Origin: Capra hircus
Lineage: Eukaryota; Chordata; Mammalia; Artiodactyla; Bovidae
Reading direction: 5' to 3'
NCBI RefSeq assembly: GCF_001704415.2
Contig: NC_030826.1
Span: forward strand, 57,431,362-57,495,361
DNA: 64,000 nt
Below are positions 11,312-21,539 of the stretch, in pieces (position 1 is the stretch's first letter; every line of letters begins with the position of its first letter). A program made the position numbers and the translations under genes. The notes beneath the pieces were generated by a model. It had not been told where the DNA came from and did no database searches. It was given only the letters and a program-made list of their open reading frames with translations.

Positions 11312-11483
11312 TCTAAATGAAGAGACCTGGGTTCAATTCCTGGGTCGGCAAGATCCCCTGGAGAAGGAAATGGCAACCCACTCCAGTATTCTTGCCTGGA
11401 AAATCCCATGGACAGGAGCCTGTCAGACTACAGTCCATGGGGTCACAAGAGTTGGACTTGACTTAGCGAGTCAACCACCAAAT
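11312..11483 (+). mobile_element. Bov-tA SINE, 5'-truncated
   Basis: Lacks the A-box part of the tRNA head, starting just before 'gagacctgggttcaattcct', with a body to 'acttgacttagcgagtc'. It abuts a BovB in the same orientation. Confidence 0.85.
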
Positions 11484-11972
11484 GTAGACAGTGTATTAAA
11501 AAGTACAGACATCACTTTGCCAACAAAGGTCTGTATGGTCAAACCTATGATTTTTCCAGTAGTCACGTACAAATATGAGAATTGGGCCATAAAGAAGGCT
11601 AAGTGCTGAAAAATTGATGCTTTCGAATTGTGGACCTGCAGAAGACTTAAGAGTCCCTGGGGCTACAAGGAGATCAAACCAGGCAATCCTAAAGAAAATC
11701 AACCCTGAGTATTCATTAGAAGGACTGATGCAGAAGCTCCAATACTTTGATCACCTGATGCGAAGAGCCGACTCCTCGGAAAAGACGCTGATGGTGGGAA
11801 AGACTGAAGGCAAAAGGAGAAGAGGGTGACAGAGAATGCGATGGTTGGATGGCATCACTGACTCAGTGAACATGAATTTGAGCAAACTCTGGGAGACAGA
11901 GGAGGGCAGAGGAGCCTGGTGAGCTGCAGTCCACGGGTCACAAAGAGTCGGACGTGACTGAGGACCGAACAG
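11484..11972 (+). mobile_element. BovB LINE 3' fragment, + strand
   Basis: From 'gtagacagtgtattaaaaag' to the 3' end 'tcggacgtgactgaggac'. Remnants of the last RT residues (SNQAILKKINPEYSLEGL) are readable around 11670-11730. Frames are interrupted downstream. Confidence 0.9.
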
Positions 11973-12423
11973 CAACAGCTGAGGCAGGTGCGATTTTCTA
12001 CGGGAGGCGCTAAGATTTTTCCTGGGAGCACCTAGTGCCAACCCAATGGCTGTGTGTGGGTGACGCTCTGCAGAAGAGAAATCATTTTCTTTCCTCACGT
12101 ATTTGTTCTTTATCGTTGTATTCATAATACCTGGTTCTGTCGCTCGGAATGTTATTTTGGAGATGGGTGATGCAGATGTGTTTTTCAAGGCAAGGTGGCA
12201 TTAATTTTAGAAACCCATTCAGCATTGTACCTGTCAGCGCTGACTGTCATGCGGCTGCAGTGGGTGGCGGGTGTGCTCTAGCCAAGACATCACGGCCTCT
12301 GTAAGGCGGGGGGACAGCTGTGAGTGAGTGTCTAATTCGCTAAACACTGGAGAACTTTGGATCCCATTGACTCCACCGCGATTCGAGCCCAGCTTCATTT
12401 CTCTCCTTTCCCTCTTGTGGTTC
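11973..12423. other. Unassigned sequence
   Basis: No repeat or gene recognised between BovB and MIR. Confidence 0.5.
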
Positions 12424-12561
12424 CCTTCTCACTGAGGTGGGGATGGTCCTGCTTGGCTCAGTTCCCTGGATCTGCCACTTCCTGGCTCAGTGACCTTGGG
12501 CAGATGATCTTATTACTTCAAGATTTAATTTCTTTATCTACAAACAGCAGCTATGACAAAC
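12424..12561 (+). repeat. MIR SINE, + strand
   Basis: The core 'ctggatctgccacttcctgg' and 'tgaccttgggcagatga' matches MIR. The 3' half is degraded. Confidence 0.78.
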
Positions 12562-12660
12562 CTGGATATCGTATTTAAAAGCAGAGACATCACTTCGCTG
12601 ACAAACGTCAGTATAGTCAAGGCTATGGTTTCTCCAGCAGTCAGGTGTGGATATGAGAGA
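12562..12660 (+). mobile_element. Internal BovB fragment
   Basis: About 100 bp resembling the part of other BovB copies read as 'aaaagcagagacatcact' through 'gtcaaggctatggtttctcc'. Both ends are truncated. It ends about 230 bp before the SLC39A11 exon. Confidence 0.82.
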
Positions 12661-12893
12661 TGGTAGCAAACTAGACTCCCTCTTCACAAGGTGCAGATTA
12701 AGCTCTCATTTAGCAGTAGATTTCTCATGGCGGCTTTTTGCCTCGGAATAGTTCCCACCTACCACTGAGGATTAAAGGCCTAACCCAGGTGACACTGAAG
12801 AGTTCCAGCTGGGCCACAGAGAATTAGGAAAGTCCCCACGGGGAGGGCTTCTGGGGATGGTTTAATGGTTTGCTGCTTTTCATGGCTTTGCAG

Positions 12894-13052
12894 GTCATGC
12901 TGGCGGCTTCCTACTGGTCCCTCCTGGCCCCGGCGGTGGAGATGGCCACGTCCTCCGGCGGCTTCGGTTCCCTGGCCTTTCTCCCCGTGGCCGTCGGCTT
13001 CACCCTTGGAGCAGCGTTTGTCTACCTGGCCGACCTCCTGATGCCTCAATGG
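12894..13052 (+). CDS. SLC39A11: SLC39A11 (ZIP11) internal coding exon
   Basis: This 159-bp internal exon is phase 0 at both ends and encodes 53 residues, opening VMLAASYWSLLAPAVEMATS and closing AFVYLADLLMPQW. I recognise this as ZIP11, a multi-pass ZIP-family transporter that moves zinc, and probably other divalent metals, into the cytosol. Known ZIP11 reports place it in Golgi and intracellular membranes. Two hydrophobic stretches are visible: residues 1-15, and residues 28-50 with a small-residue GFTLGAAF core. They correspond to early transmembrane helices. The acceptor is a pyrimidine-rich tract ending ttgcag at 12893 and the donor is gtgagt at 13053. Reading on past 13052 leaves the family sequence at once. 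The N-terminal exons and the later HNVPEG-type metal-site helices are not in the window. Codon 52 is CAA (Gln), where I recall His in human ZIP11. The identity is from memory of the family, not from a search. Confidence 0.93.
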
Positions 13053-13058
13053 GTGAGT

Positions 13059-13676
13059 ACCGCTCCTCCCTGGGCTCTTGTGTCAGGATGTGTCCAGCTC
13101 CGTGCCATGAACCTACTTCTGTTCAGACTCAGCACCCACGGTCGTGTCTCTGTTAAGTGGCAAACGATGTCGAAATAGATACTTCAAGCCATTCAGGGCT
13201 TTTACCTAGAGGGATTGAATTGCGACTGAACAGAAAATAAACTCTTGGTGGTCTGACTCATCAGCCCTTCAGTCGCATTTTGGTAAGTTCGGATTTTAAA
13301 TGTCAGATCTCGTTAAACACGCGGAGAACAGCTGGACGTCATTCGCTGCGGCACTGTCTGCAGAATGGACCTCGACTGGGGCAAGGGAGTGACCGGGACG
13401 CTGGTCCTGCCCCTTAGCGAGCTTATGACGTCACCAGGGAGCTGAGAACACACTGAACCACCGCAGAAGACCCTCAGCAGAGCATCCCCTCCACGAGCGC
13501 TGATTAATAGGAGGACGAGGTGGGGGGCTGGGCAACAGGGCTCTGGACTGGGCTCGCTTCTGGCACGAACCAGTTGTATGTCCCTTACCCCCAGTTTCCT
13601 TTGGTTGACTTGAGGGTTTGTGACTCCCTTTAGGGGTTGCCAGGTAATAATTTTAAAAAATCTAAAAAGGCTCCAA
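13059..13676. other. Unassigned intronic sequence after the exon
   Basis: Repeat-free as far as can be seen. It follows the donor site directly and contains no second splice-compatible coding segment that I recognise. Confidence 0.5.
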
Positions 13677-13897
13677 AGACTTCCCTGATGTTCCAGCAGT
13701 TGAGAATTGCCCCTGCCCATGCAGGGGACATGGGTTCGATCCCTGGTCTGGGAGGATCCCACAAGCCTCGGGGCAACTAAGCTCAAGCGCCACAACTTCT
13801 GAACCCTGCACGGCCTCGAGCCTGTGAGCCCCCCTGCCCCTCAGCTCGCTGCGACTAGAGAGAGTCTTCACAGCCATGAAACCCCAAAGAAAGTAAT
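13677..13897 (+). mobile_element. Long CHR-type tRNA SINE
   Basis: Starts 'agacttccctgatgttccag', has a B-box-like 'gggttcgatccctggtctgg' at 13733, and continues through 'gctgcgactagagagagtc' to 'gccatgaaa'. Confidence 0.85.
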
Positions 13898-15998
13898 AAG
13901 GCACCAGAATTTGGGTGAGCCGATGATTGTTTTGTTTTTTTTTTTTTTGCCTAAACAGTGCTGGGGGGTTGGCTTTGGGGAGTCAGCTTGTCCTGGCTCA
14001 CAGAGAAGCCCAGTGCACAGAGCATTCTGGCTGCGGTCCCTGAGCAGAGTCAAAGCCAGACCAAGAGATTGTGACCCAGAGCCATCGGCCGAAACCAGCT
14101 GGGCTGACGGGTGGCCGTCAGGAAGGACCAAGTGCAGGCTCGCGTCACCTTACCGGGCGCTGTGTTTTAACAAGTCCCCAAGGTGGGCAGAAGCCCCCCG
14201 AGAGACCTGAGCTGGGGCTTAAATTCTCTGCTTACCCAGGAAGGGAGGAGGCATGGGAAGGACCATCCGGGGGAGAGAGTTTCTCTGGGGATCGTGGTGG
14301 GCGGGGAGCAGGTCGGGTTCTCTGGAGTCGGCAGGGCTCGTACCCCAGGACGTAGGCTCCCCTTTCCCCACCTGCCTTCTTCCTTCCCCATCGGAGGGAA
14401 AGAAGGAAGAGTCTTGGGAGGAACGTGGCCCAGAAGCTTGTGAGAAACTGATCACTCTTGATCCGGAGGGACCAGCCTCTGGACCGAACAGCTCATTGTG
14501 CGGTGATATCTGCATGGGAGCTGTGATGTCATCTTGGAGGAAGGACTGTGTGTCATTCTTGTTCAACGAGAGCTTGAATGGCCGTGTCAGGCTTGTGGTC
14601 TGCTGCGCCCCCTGACCCTCTGCCTCCTTGTTGCTGGGCACGTCCGCTTGGTAATGGCTCTGGGAGGGTCCTCGGGCTGGATTGCCGTACCCTGCTGTCC
14701 AGCCCACCTGGATTCCGTGTAACCTTGCCAGTGGAGTGTATTCTCATCCATTCACTCCTGGATGGCAAACCGGGGCTGGCACGGCCCCTGCTGGTCTCTT
14801 TCTGCCCTTCCTACCCGAGCCCCCCCTCTCAGGCTTCCAAGGCAATATATGGCAGAGGGCTCTTTGTCTCGTGAGGAGTCACCGTTCCCTGGTACTGGGG
14901 CGGGGAGGGCGGGGGTGGGGTGGGGGTGTCAGCGTATTTGATCAGCTGCCCGAATGTAGCGGCTTTCTCTGGGCAGTGTAAATAGTCATTTGTTCCATGC
15001 GGCGGTACCTTTTTTTTCCCCTTAACCTTTTGCTTCCTGTTCGCTCTACTGTATGCTTTGAATATAGAGAAGATCCCAGGGGGAAGTCTTGGAAAATGAG
15101 GCCTGGTTGGGGAGTGGTGGGTGAGCACTGAGGGAGAGAATGAAAGGTCTTCAGAAAGGGCGTAAGAACCATGAACGCCCAGGATCTCACTCATTGGCAG
15201 AAAGATCAACCTGGCAGGAAGCATCTGTTCTGGGATGTGTTAAGAGAAGTTAGTTCATGCTGTTGATGTGAGAAGGGGAATTTGTCTTGGATGGACTCCT
15301 AAACGGATAAGCATTGTTTATAACTCCAGCAGTACCCAAATGCAGACGTGACTCTAAGAGTGATGCTGGGGAGCTGTCTGTCCGTCTCTCTGAGACGGGC
15401 TGGAGGTTCCCCTCGGTCTCACTGTGAATTTGCCAGCCAGACCCAGAAAGGGCAGCAGCTCGGACGTAGGGAAGATGCATCTTGGAGTGTGAGTTATTGG
15501 GTTTCGACCTTGAGTCTGGCTGGTTGTCAGCAATGATTGAGCAGCCAAGCGGAATACAGTCTTCTAGGGGAGAAAGCGGTGGCCGGAGTTTGGTTTCAGA
15601 ACGCTCACTGCAGTTGGAGTTTAGGAAGCGGGCGTGCCGTGGGGCAATTCCAACTGAGATCTCTTCAGTTGCCTGTTCATCTCCCCTTGCGACAGAGCCT
15701 CACGGCTCAACACACGGCCCGGGAGCAGGGCGCAGTTGTTAGAGCAAAAGGCTTTGGCTGCAGGGATGACAGAGGGGGCTCGTCCTGCAAAATGAGTGCC
15801 TGGAGGAGGGCCCTGCCTGCAGAAGACCCCACAGCCTCTGCTTTGTCTTCTGGGAGGACTGTGCGTGGAGTTTAGGCGAGAGGGAGCAAGCCAATCCCTG
15901 GCGCAACAAGCCGGCGCAGGAGTGCGCTCAGCACAGAGGTGCTTTGAGGGGTTCTTTTAGCATTCCCTAAACATAGCTTTTTAACTTTTCTTAAATTT
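13898..15998. other. Repeat-poor GC-rich intron block
   Basis: About 2.1 kb with no recognised transposable element apart from a T run at 13935-13948. Long overlapping frames on both strands (up to 162 codons near 14219-14707) reflect low stop density and lack domains. A G-quadruplex motif lies at 14897-14926. Such repeat-free blocks close to an exon can hold regulatory DNA, which is inference only. Confidence 0.55.
14897..14926 (+). other. G-quadruplex motif
   Basis: Six runs of three to five G separated by single bases lie in 30 nt on the sense strand of SLC39A11, so the motif could fold in DNA or in the pre-mRNA. Function is not known. Confidence 0.7.
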
Positions 15999-16147
15999 TT
16001 CCTTGGCCCTTTTTTTTTTGTTGTTAAGTATTTCCTTGGCTGTGCCACATGGCCTGTGGGATCTTAGTTCCCCAACCAGGGATCGAACCTACATCCCTTG
16101 CACTGTTAGTGTGGGGGTCCTAACCACTGGACCCCCAGGGAAGTGCC
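15999..16147 (-). mobile_element. CHR-type tRNA SINE, - strand
   Basis: Reversed CHR with T-rich tail, 'ccccaaccagggatcgaacc' at 16071 (reversed B box) and terminal 'ctggacccccagggaag'. Confidence 0.9.
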
Positions 16148-16984
16148 TGCTGAAGGGATTCTGACATTGACCCATGACGGTCCAAGTACAGGTGCCTCTG
16201 CGAGTCCACATGGGAGGTGCCCTCCCTATTTCTTCTTACACATTCAAGACCTGAAGGGTAGCAAGACTCTGGGATGGCAGGAAGGGGATGGTTAACTCTG
16301 ACCTTGTCCTCTAACTCAGCTCCCCTCCATTCAGCCTTTCGGCTGTATTTGTCTCCCTTTTGGAGCTTGAGCCCCACATTGCTCATGAAAAGGGCTTTAC
16401 TCATAACAGCCCGTCAGGTTGAACCCGCTGTGGCCGCATTAATTCCGCTTGTCCAATTGCTCCCTGAAAGGGTGTTTATTTTCCTGCATTTATCTGAGCG
16501 TAGAGTGGAGAAAGCGGACACAGTCACCGTTAATGGGAAACGAGCTGACAGAGTTGTACGGAGGCTTTGCCAAATGATGGCTTAATGAGAGGGGAAACGG
16601 GCGGGGGTGGCTGAGGAAGGTGGAATCGGCCAGGCCCCGGAGGAGGGCGGTGGTGGTGAGTGCGGCTCAGGCCAGTCTGAGCCCATGGTCCCCCCGGACG
16701 GCTCTAGGGAGAAACAGAATGGACCGTGTACAGCTATCTGGAGATGCTGACATTTTTGTGATCTTTGCAGTTTGTGTCTATGTAAAGTTAAGATTGGTGG
16801 TGACTGCAAAGACTGCACCTTCAGTGTAAAGCAGAGATTTTTCTACTGGTGGGTGGAGGGGAGGGGAGGGGAAGAGGGTGACTGTGTATCTCCATGGCCT
16901 CCTGTCTCTCTTTTTAGTCTTATTAATATTGCATTAATACAACACACAAATCTCATTATAAAAATTAAACAGATTTTTATGTGA
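16148..16984. other. Unassigned sequence with CNE-like block
   Basis: No repeat recognised. The block 16430-16580 combines homeobox-like TAAT cores with retained CpGs in otherwise balanced sequence. 16847-16880 is a purine-rich G-run tract. Confidence 0.45.
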
Positions 16985-17328
16985 CAGTCCTTTTTTGCTA
17001 CCTAGACTATGTCCTGCTAAAGTCCATGTGTTAAACTTAATTTCCAGTATGATGGTGTTAGTGGGGCCTTTTGAAGGTGACCAGGTCATGAGGGTGGAGC
17101 CCTCGTAAATGGGATTAGTGCCCCAATAAAGCCCCCAGAGAGCTCCCCTCCCCGCCTCTAGCACATCAGGACGTGTGCACACTGTCTATGAGCCAGGAAG
17201 TGGGCTCTCTCCAGACACTGAATCTGCTAGCACTTTGCCCTTGGGCTTCTCACCCTATAGAATTGCCAGAAATAAATGTCTGTTGTTTATAAGCCACCTA
17301 GTTGATGGTAATTTGTTACAGTAGTCTG
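16985..17328 (+). mobile_element. MLT1/MST-like MaLR LTR, + strand
   Basis: Shows 'gatggtgttagtggggcctt' (17051), 'aggtcatgagggtggagccc' (17083), 'gggattagtgcccc' (17112), and 3' 'agaaataaatgtctgttgtt' with the AATAAA signal near 17271, then 'tttgttacagtagtctgaa'. The LTR is nearly complete, apparently lacking the 5' end. Confidence 0.82.
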
Positions 17329-17361
17329 AAAAAAAAAAAAAAAGAAGATAATCTGGTTTTG

Positions 17362-17453
17362 GAGAATTCCCTGGCAGTCCAGCGGTTAGGACCGTGCTGC
17401 TGTAGGGGGGACTGGTGTGATCCCTGGTTGGGGAACTAAAGGAAAAAAAAAAG
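17362..17453 (+). mobile_element. Short CHR-type SINE
   Basis: 'gagaattccctggcagtcca' is followed by 'gatccctggttggggaact' and an A10 tail at 17442-17451. It is a 92-bp copy placed after the LTR and an A tract. Confidence 0.85.
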
Positions 17454-18334
17454 TCAGCCTGAATGGAGTAGGATGCTTTCTTTTTCCTGAACTCTTCCCA
17501 GATCAAAGTCAACCATCATCATCAGTTTAGTGGGTACCCTTCTAGATTTTTCTCTTTTCTCTCTCTTTTTTTTTTTCCTTTTGGAAAATGACTTACATTG
17601 TATCTTATAAATATTAAGACATAACCACTCCCTCCGATGCTTATATTGTTGAAGTATGCTTCAGATCAACTGTAAAGCAACCTGCGCGCTGACTCCTGTG
17701 TTTAGACGACCCTTCTCTACGTATGTACATGCCCACATACACTTTTGCACAGTTGGAACTGTCTGTGCATCCTCTTCTTGTGTGTTATTTTTAAAATTTG
17801 AAATGATTTTCCTTTCCTCGTTTTAGCACCTGGACGGAGACCTTCTGTCTCTGTGCAGCTTGCCGGACCACCTCCCTGCGGCTGAGTAGTTGGATCGCTC
17901 TGTGCTTTTGTGCATGTGTGTGTGTGTGTCCTGGAGGTGTGATTTTTGTTATGTGTTTCCTGAAAAACAAGTAGTAACATACAAGCTGTGATGCCGCCGC
18001 TTGCTTTTGCAGCTTTGCTTTCCATCTTGGCAGCCTCCTCTCTGGGAGATGCCTGCTGCCCCGCCCCTTTCCTCCCTGCCTGGGCATCTGACATCCGAAG
18101 AGGCTGCCCAGGGATTGCAGGGGACAGGGACGTAGATGCTCCTGTCGGGCAGCGTGGCTGATGCCCCTGGCTGGCCAGGCTCCAAGGTCAGCAAGCGTCA
18201 GGGGTACTGCCTTCTCCCCAGCTCCTTCATGAGTCTGTGTCCCGATCCTGTTCAGTTTCCCTTAGTTTTTGCTGTGATGGCACGGAAGATGCCTCTGCTG
18301 ATAAATGAGCAGGGTGGGCACATACCTTTTTAAA
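17454..18334. other. Unassigned sequence
   Basis: T-rich near 17560, more GC-rich after 17820. A short TG run lies at 17917-17928. No repeat or gene recognised. Confidence 0.5.
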
Positions 18335-18540
18335 AAATAATTCTTATTGGAGTGTAGTTGCTTCAGAGTGTCGTGTACAGCGAAGCGAATTGGCTACATG
18401 TATACTTATATCCCCACTCTTTTGGGGTTTCCTTCCCATTCAGGTCCCCACGGAGCACTGCATTCCCTGAGCGGTACGTGGGTTCTCGTTAGCTGTCTAT
18501 TTTATACGCAGTATTGCGCATATGTCTAATATGTACTCAG
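18335..18540 (-). mobile_element. Ruminant-type L1 3' end, - strand
   Basis: Reverse of an L1 3' UTR: 'attggagtgtagttgcttca' then 'gtttccttcccattcaggtc' and 'gagcactgcattccctgagc'. The same signature recurs at 49906-50545. Confidence 0.68.
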
Positions 18541-18805
18541 CTGTTGCTGGTGTCAGCTTCCGGTTGCCAGAGTTGCTGTGAGGGACCATGTGTGACAACT
18601 ATGTGGAAGGGACAGATGCTGCAGGAGGCGAGTATTTTGCCCCAGGAGGGGTGATGGATGTTTTCCTTTTCTTCATAGACTCTCTCCATCTTTAGCATTC
18701 TGATTCTCCCTGAATACCTAACGGAGGAGGCAGAGGTGGGGGAGAGTGTCAAGGATCGCTTACAGGAGGAGAAACTGCAGTGATGTTCCCACTTGTAGAA
18801 TCGGT

Positions 18806-19010
18806 TTCGTTGTTGTCCTTGAGTTGCTAAGTCATGTCGACTCCTTTGTGACCCTGCAGCCCGCCAAGCTCTTCTGTCCTTGAGATTTCCCAGGCGAGAA
18901 TAGTGGAGTGGGTTGTCATTTCCTCCTCCAGGGGATCTTCCCAACCCAGGGATTGAACCCACCTCTCCTGCTTGGCAGGTGAATTCTTTACTGCTGAACC
19001 ACCAGAGAAG
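18806..19010 (-). mobile_element. Bov-tA SINE, - strand
   Basis: A diverged copy from 'ttgagttgctaagtcatgtc' through 'gcgagaatagtggagtgggt' to the reversed head 'gctgaaccaccagagaag'. Confidence 0.88.
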
Positions 19011-19680
19011 ATCCCAGAATTCTGGTATCAGAGAAGAAGAGGAGTGAATTTTATGGATGGAGATGTTGGTTTGGCCAGTTCTTTGAGAGGAAGGAGCTGG
19101 ATTTTAAAGCCCCTGGAAAAGCTAAAAGATTGGCGTCTCCCATATCGAGCCCTGGGGATACGTGACAGAAGGTGTATCAGCAATGGCAGGGCGCGGACGC
19201 CGCCTCCGACGGTGTGCAGTGCAGCTCCGGGCCTCTGGCTCCTTTGGTTCTGTGTCTTGGGGCTGGGGGGAGGGGAAGGGATCGTCAGCCATGTGACTCA
19301 GAAGTACACGTTGTCTCTAGAATCACAGCCAGTTCCCTTCAGAGCCTCCCTTCTCCAGTTCCATGGGTAAATAGTAGGTGGACTCACCTTGACCTGAGCA
19401 AGACCAGGGTGTTCTGAATTTAACGCAGAAACTGATAGACTGTTGTGGGCCCGATGGCACGGTCGGTCCCCAGCTGCGAACACAGTCCTTCCAGCATCTG
19501 CACACTCTCTCCTGCTTTCCCTGCAGAGTGCCGTTTGTGTGTTCTTCACCAGAAAGCCTCCCAGGCCATCCCAGGTGTTGGCATTTCCCACATCTTGACC
19601 CTCCTCTTCCCTGTGGATAGCAGGCCTTCAGGAGGTAGGGATGAGGAATAAATGAATGGGTGGAGATACTGAGCGGTAGG
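19011..19680. other. Unassigned sequence
   Basis: No repeat or gene recognised between two Bov-tA copies. Confidence 0.5.
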
Positions 19681-19873
19681 TGGTGTTAGTCGCTCAGTCG
19701 TGTCCGACTCTTTGGGACCCCGTGGACTGTATCTGCCTATGGGATTCTCCAGGCAAGAATGCTGGAGTGGGTTGCCACGCCCTCCTCCAGGGGATCTTCC
19801 CGACCCAGGGACTGAACCCAGGTCTCCTGCATTGCAGGCAGATTCTTTACAGTCTGAGCCACCAGGGAAGTCC
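19681..19873 (-). mobile_element. Bov-tA SINE, - strand
   Basis: Well preserved: 'gtcgctcagtcgtgtccgac' at 19689 to 'gagccaccagggaagtcc'. No clear TSD. Confidence 0.93.
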
Positions 19874-19963
19874 AGTGAATGAATGAAAGAAGATATTGGG
19901 AAGATCAAATAAGATCATCTTCATGAAATCTCTTTCCAGCCTCAAACTCGAAAACACTTTACA

Positions 19964-20176
19964 GGGACTTCCTGGTGGCCCAGTGGTTAAGACTCTGGGC
20001 TCCCAACGCAGGGGCGGTGATGGTGGTTTAGTCGCTAAGTCGAATGCAGGGGGCCCGGGTTCAGTCCTTGGTCAGGGAACCAGATCCCGCATGCTGCAGC
20101 CAAGAGTTCACCCACAGAAACTAAAGATCTCGAAGACCACAACTGAGGCCCAGCGCAGCCTAATAAATAAATAAAT
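19964..20176 (+). mobile_element. CHR-type SINE carrying a 28-bp insertion
   Basis: 'gggacttcctggtggcccag' and 'gcccgggttcagtccttggt' frame a CHR head interrupted at 20015-20042. The element then runs to a 'taataaataaataaa' tail near 20160-20175. Confidence 0.9.
20015..20042 (-). mobile_element. 28-bp Bov-A/BovB 3'-end micro-insertion
   Basis: The inserted 28 bp, reversed, reads as the extreme 3' end shared by Bov-A and BovB ('cgacttagcgactaaacc' and a CCACCATCACC-like tail). It is flanked by aacgcagggg (20005-20014) and aatgcagggg (20043-20052), a 10-bp duplication with one mismatch. Confidence 0.72.
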
Positions 20177-20178
20177 GT

Positions 20179-20815
20179 TAGATATAGATTTAAAGCGCTT
20201 CATAGCCTTGGGTTATTTTCCGGACGCAGATCTATGCTCCTTGGCAGCTGACCACTTTCTGGGCACCAGAAACACGAGCCACAGAGAGTTAAATAGAAAA
20301 ACTTAATCTCAAGTGTGGGTCTGTCATAGGCTTTCTCATGCTTTGTCTACTTTCTTAATTATGTTTGCTTGAGAATCTAAAGACTTACACTGCCGTTTAG
20401 AGTCGACATTTTCTGAGCAATTGGACCAGGAAGTGTGCTCGAGGGTGGGGGTGAGTGGGGAGTGGGTGGGAAAGAGCAGAGAAGTTGCCTTTGGTGCCTT
20501 AGGAAAATACTGACGCCTGGACCTCCCTCAGGAAGCTCTGAGTCATTGTGTCCCAGGCAGGGCCTCGGTCTCTAAATGAAAACATCCCCGTGAAGACTCT
20601 GATGTTCAGCCAAGGCTGGTGACCTCTGATTGAGGCAAATTATAACTTGCTTTGATTCAGGTGCTGTTGCTCGGATGGTTCACTGCAATCCAAGTACCTT
20701 GTTCTTTCCTTTGGAAGCCAAAGTCTTACTGTTTATTGCAAAGAACTCAGTAAAGAGGGAGGAAGGGCTTCCTGCAGTTGATGGAGGGACGGTCTCAAGA
20801 TGAAAAGGGAAAAGG
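20179..20815. other. Unassigned sequence
   Basis: No repeat or gene recognised. It contains a G-rich tract at 20443-20475. Confidence 0.5.
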
Positions 20816-21070
20816 GACCTGGCTCTGTGGTTGGTAAACTTGGGGGCACACCAGAGTCACCTGGGAGGCCGAGCAAACGCAGGCACCCTGGCCCCACCCC
20901 AGGCGCTGGAGATGAAGCCGGGGCATCTGCAGCCTGTCTGCTTTTTTTTTTGGAGGGAGTGGCATGTCACTTGGCAATGTGGGATCTTAGTTCCCGACCA
21001 GGAATAAAACCCATGAGCCCTGCACTTGAAGACCCCGAGGTGTCTGCATTTTGAAATGGGTCCTCAGGGG
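20816..21070 (+). mobile_element. MER5A-like hAT element, split by a CHR SINE
   Basis: 'cacaccagagtcacctgg' (20847) and 'ggccccaccccagg' (20890) match MER5A order. 'ctgcattttgaa' after the SINE continues it. A non-autonomous DNA transposon remnant. Confidence 0.68.
20938..21046 (-). mobile_element. CHR-type SINE, - strand
   Basis: T-rich tail then 'gtgggatcttagttcccgac' and a shortened reversed head. It interrupts the MER5A-like element. Confidence 0.82.
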
Positions 21071-21224
21071 CTTTTGATGCTCACTGGAGTGAAGAAATCA
21101 CAGAACAGTCCGGCAAGGTGTGCTGGAGGAGTCTGGGCAAATGTCCTGTGTGAGGGACACAGATGGGAAACCTGGGCGATGGGATACCCCAGGCCCTCTG
21201 TTTCTCATAGTCTCCTTAACAATG

Positions 21225-21537
21225 TATGTGTATATATATATATATATATTTACGACAAAGGAACTTACAAGTAGAAACAGACTCACAGACATGGAAAATG
21301 CCCTTGTGGTTACCAAAGGTAAAGGGGGTGGTGAGTTTAGGCGCTTTGGGTGAGCAGACACAAGCTCTTCTGTATTCAGTGGGTAGACAGCAGGGTCCTG
21401 GTGTATAGCACAGGGAACTGTGTTCTGTATCCAAAGTGAACCACAATGAAAAAGACCATGAAAAAGAATATGTCTAATGGAGTCACTGTGTTGTGCGCCT
21501 GAAACTCATACAACTGTAAATCAGCTGTACAAAAAAT
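21225..21537 (+). mobile_element. Ruminant L1 3' end, + strand
   Basis: 'agaaacagactcacagacat' (21274), 'gtggttaccaaaggtaaag' (21307), 'gtgtatagcacagggaactg' (21401) and 'gtgcgcctgaaactcata' (21495) are in L1 3' UTR order, ending 'gtacaaaaaattaa'. Confidence 0.78.
21231..21249. repeat. (TA)n microsatellite
   Basis: About ten TA units at the edge of the L1 3' end. Confidence 0.95.
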
Positions 21538-21539
21538 TA

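Larger units (their letters stand above)
1..12893 (+). other. SLC39A11: SLC39A11 intron upstream of the exon (partial)
   Basis: Inferred to be intron because the exon at 12894 opens in phase 0 after a good acceptor and no other coding segment was recognised upstream. It holds MIR, BovB, L1, LTR and SINE fragments listed separately. The short exon expected before this one (ending in the codons for GFAAG) was looked for by eye and not seen. Confidence 0.8.

Noticed and set aside
14219..14707. Long overlapping frames on both strands (162 and 120 codons)
   Set aside because: Low stop density in GC-rich sequence explains both. No splice-compatible match to SLC39A11 or any known protein.
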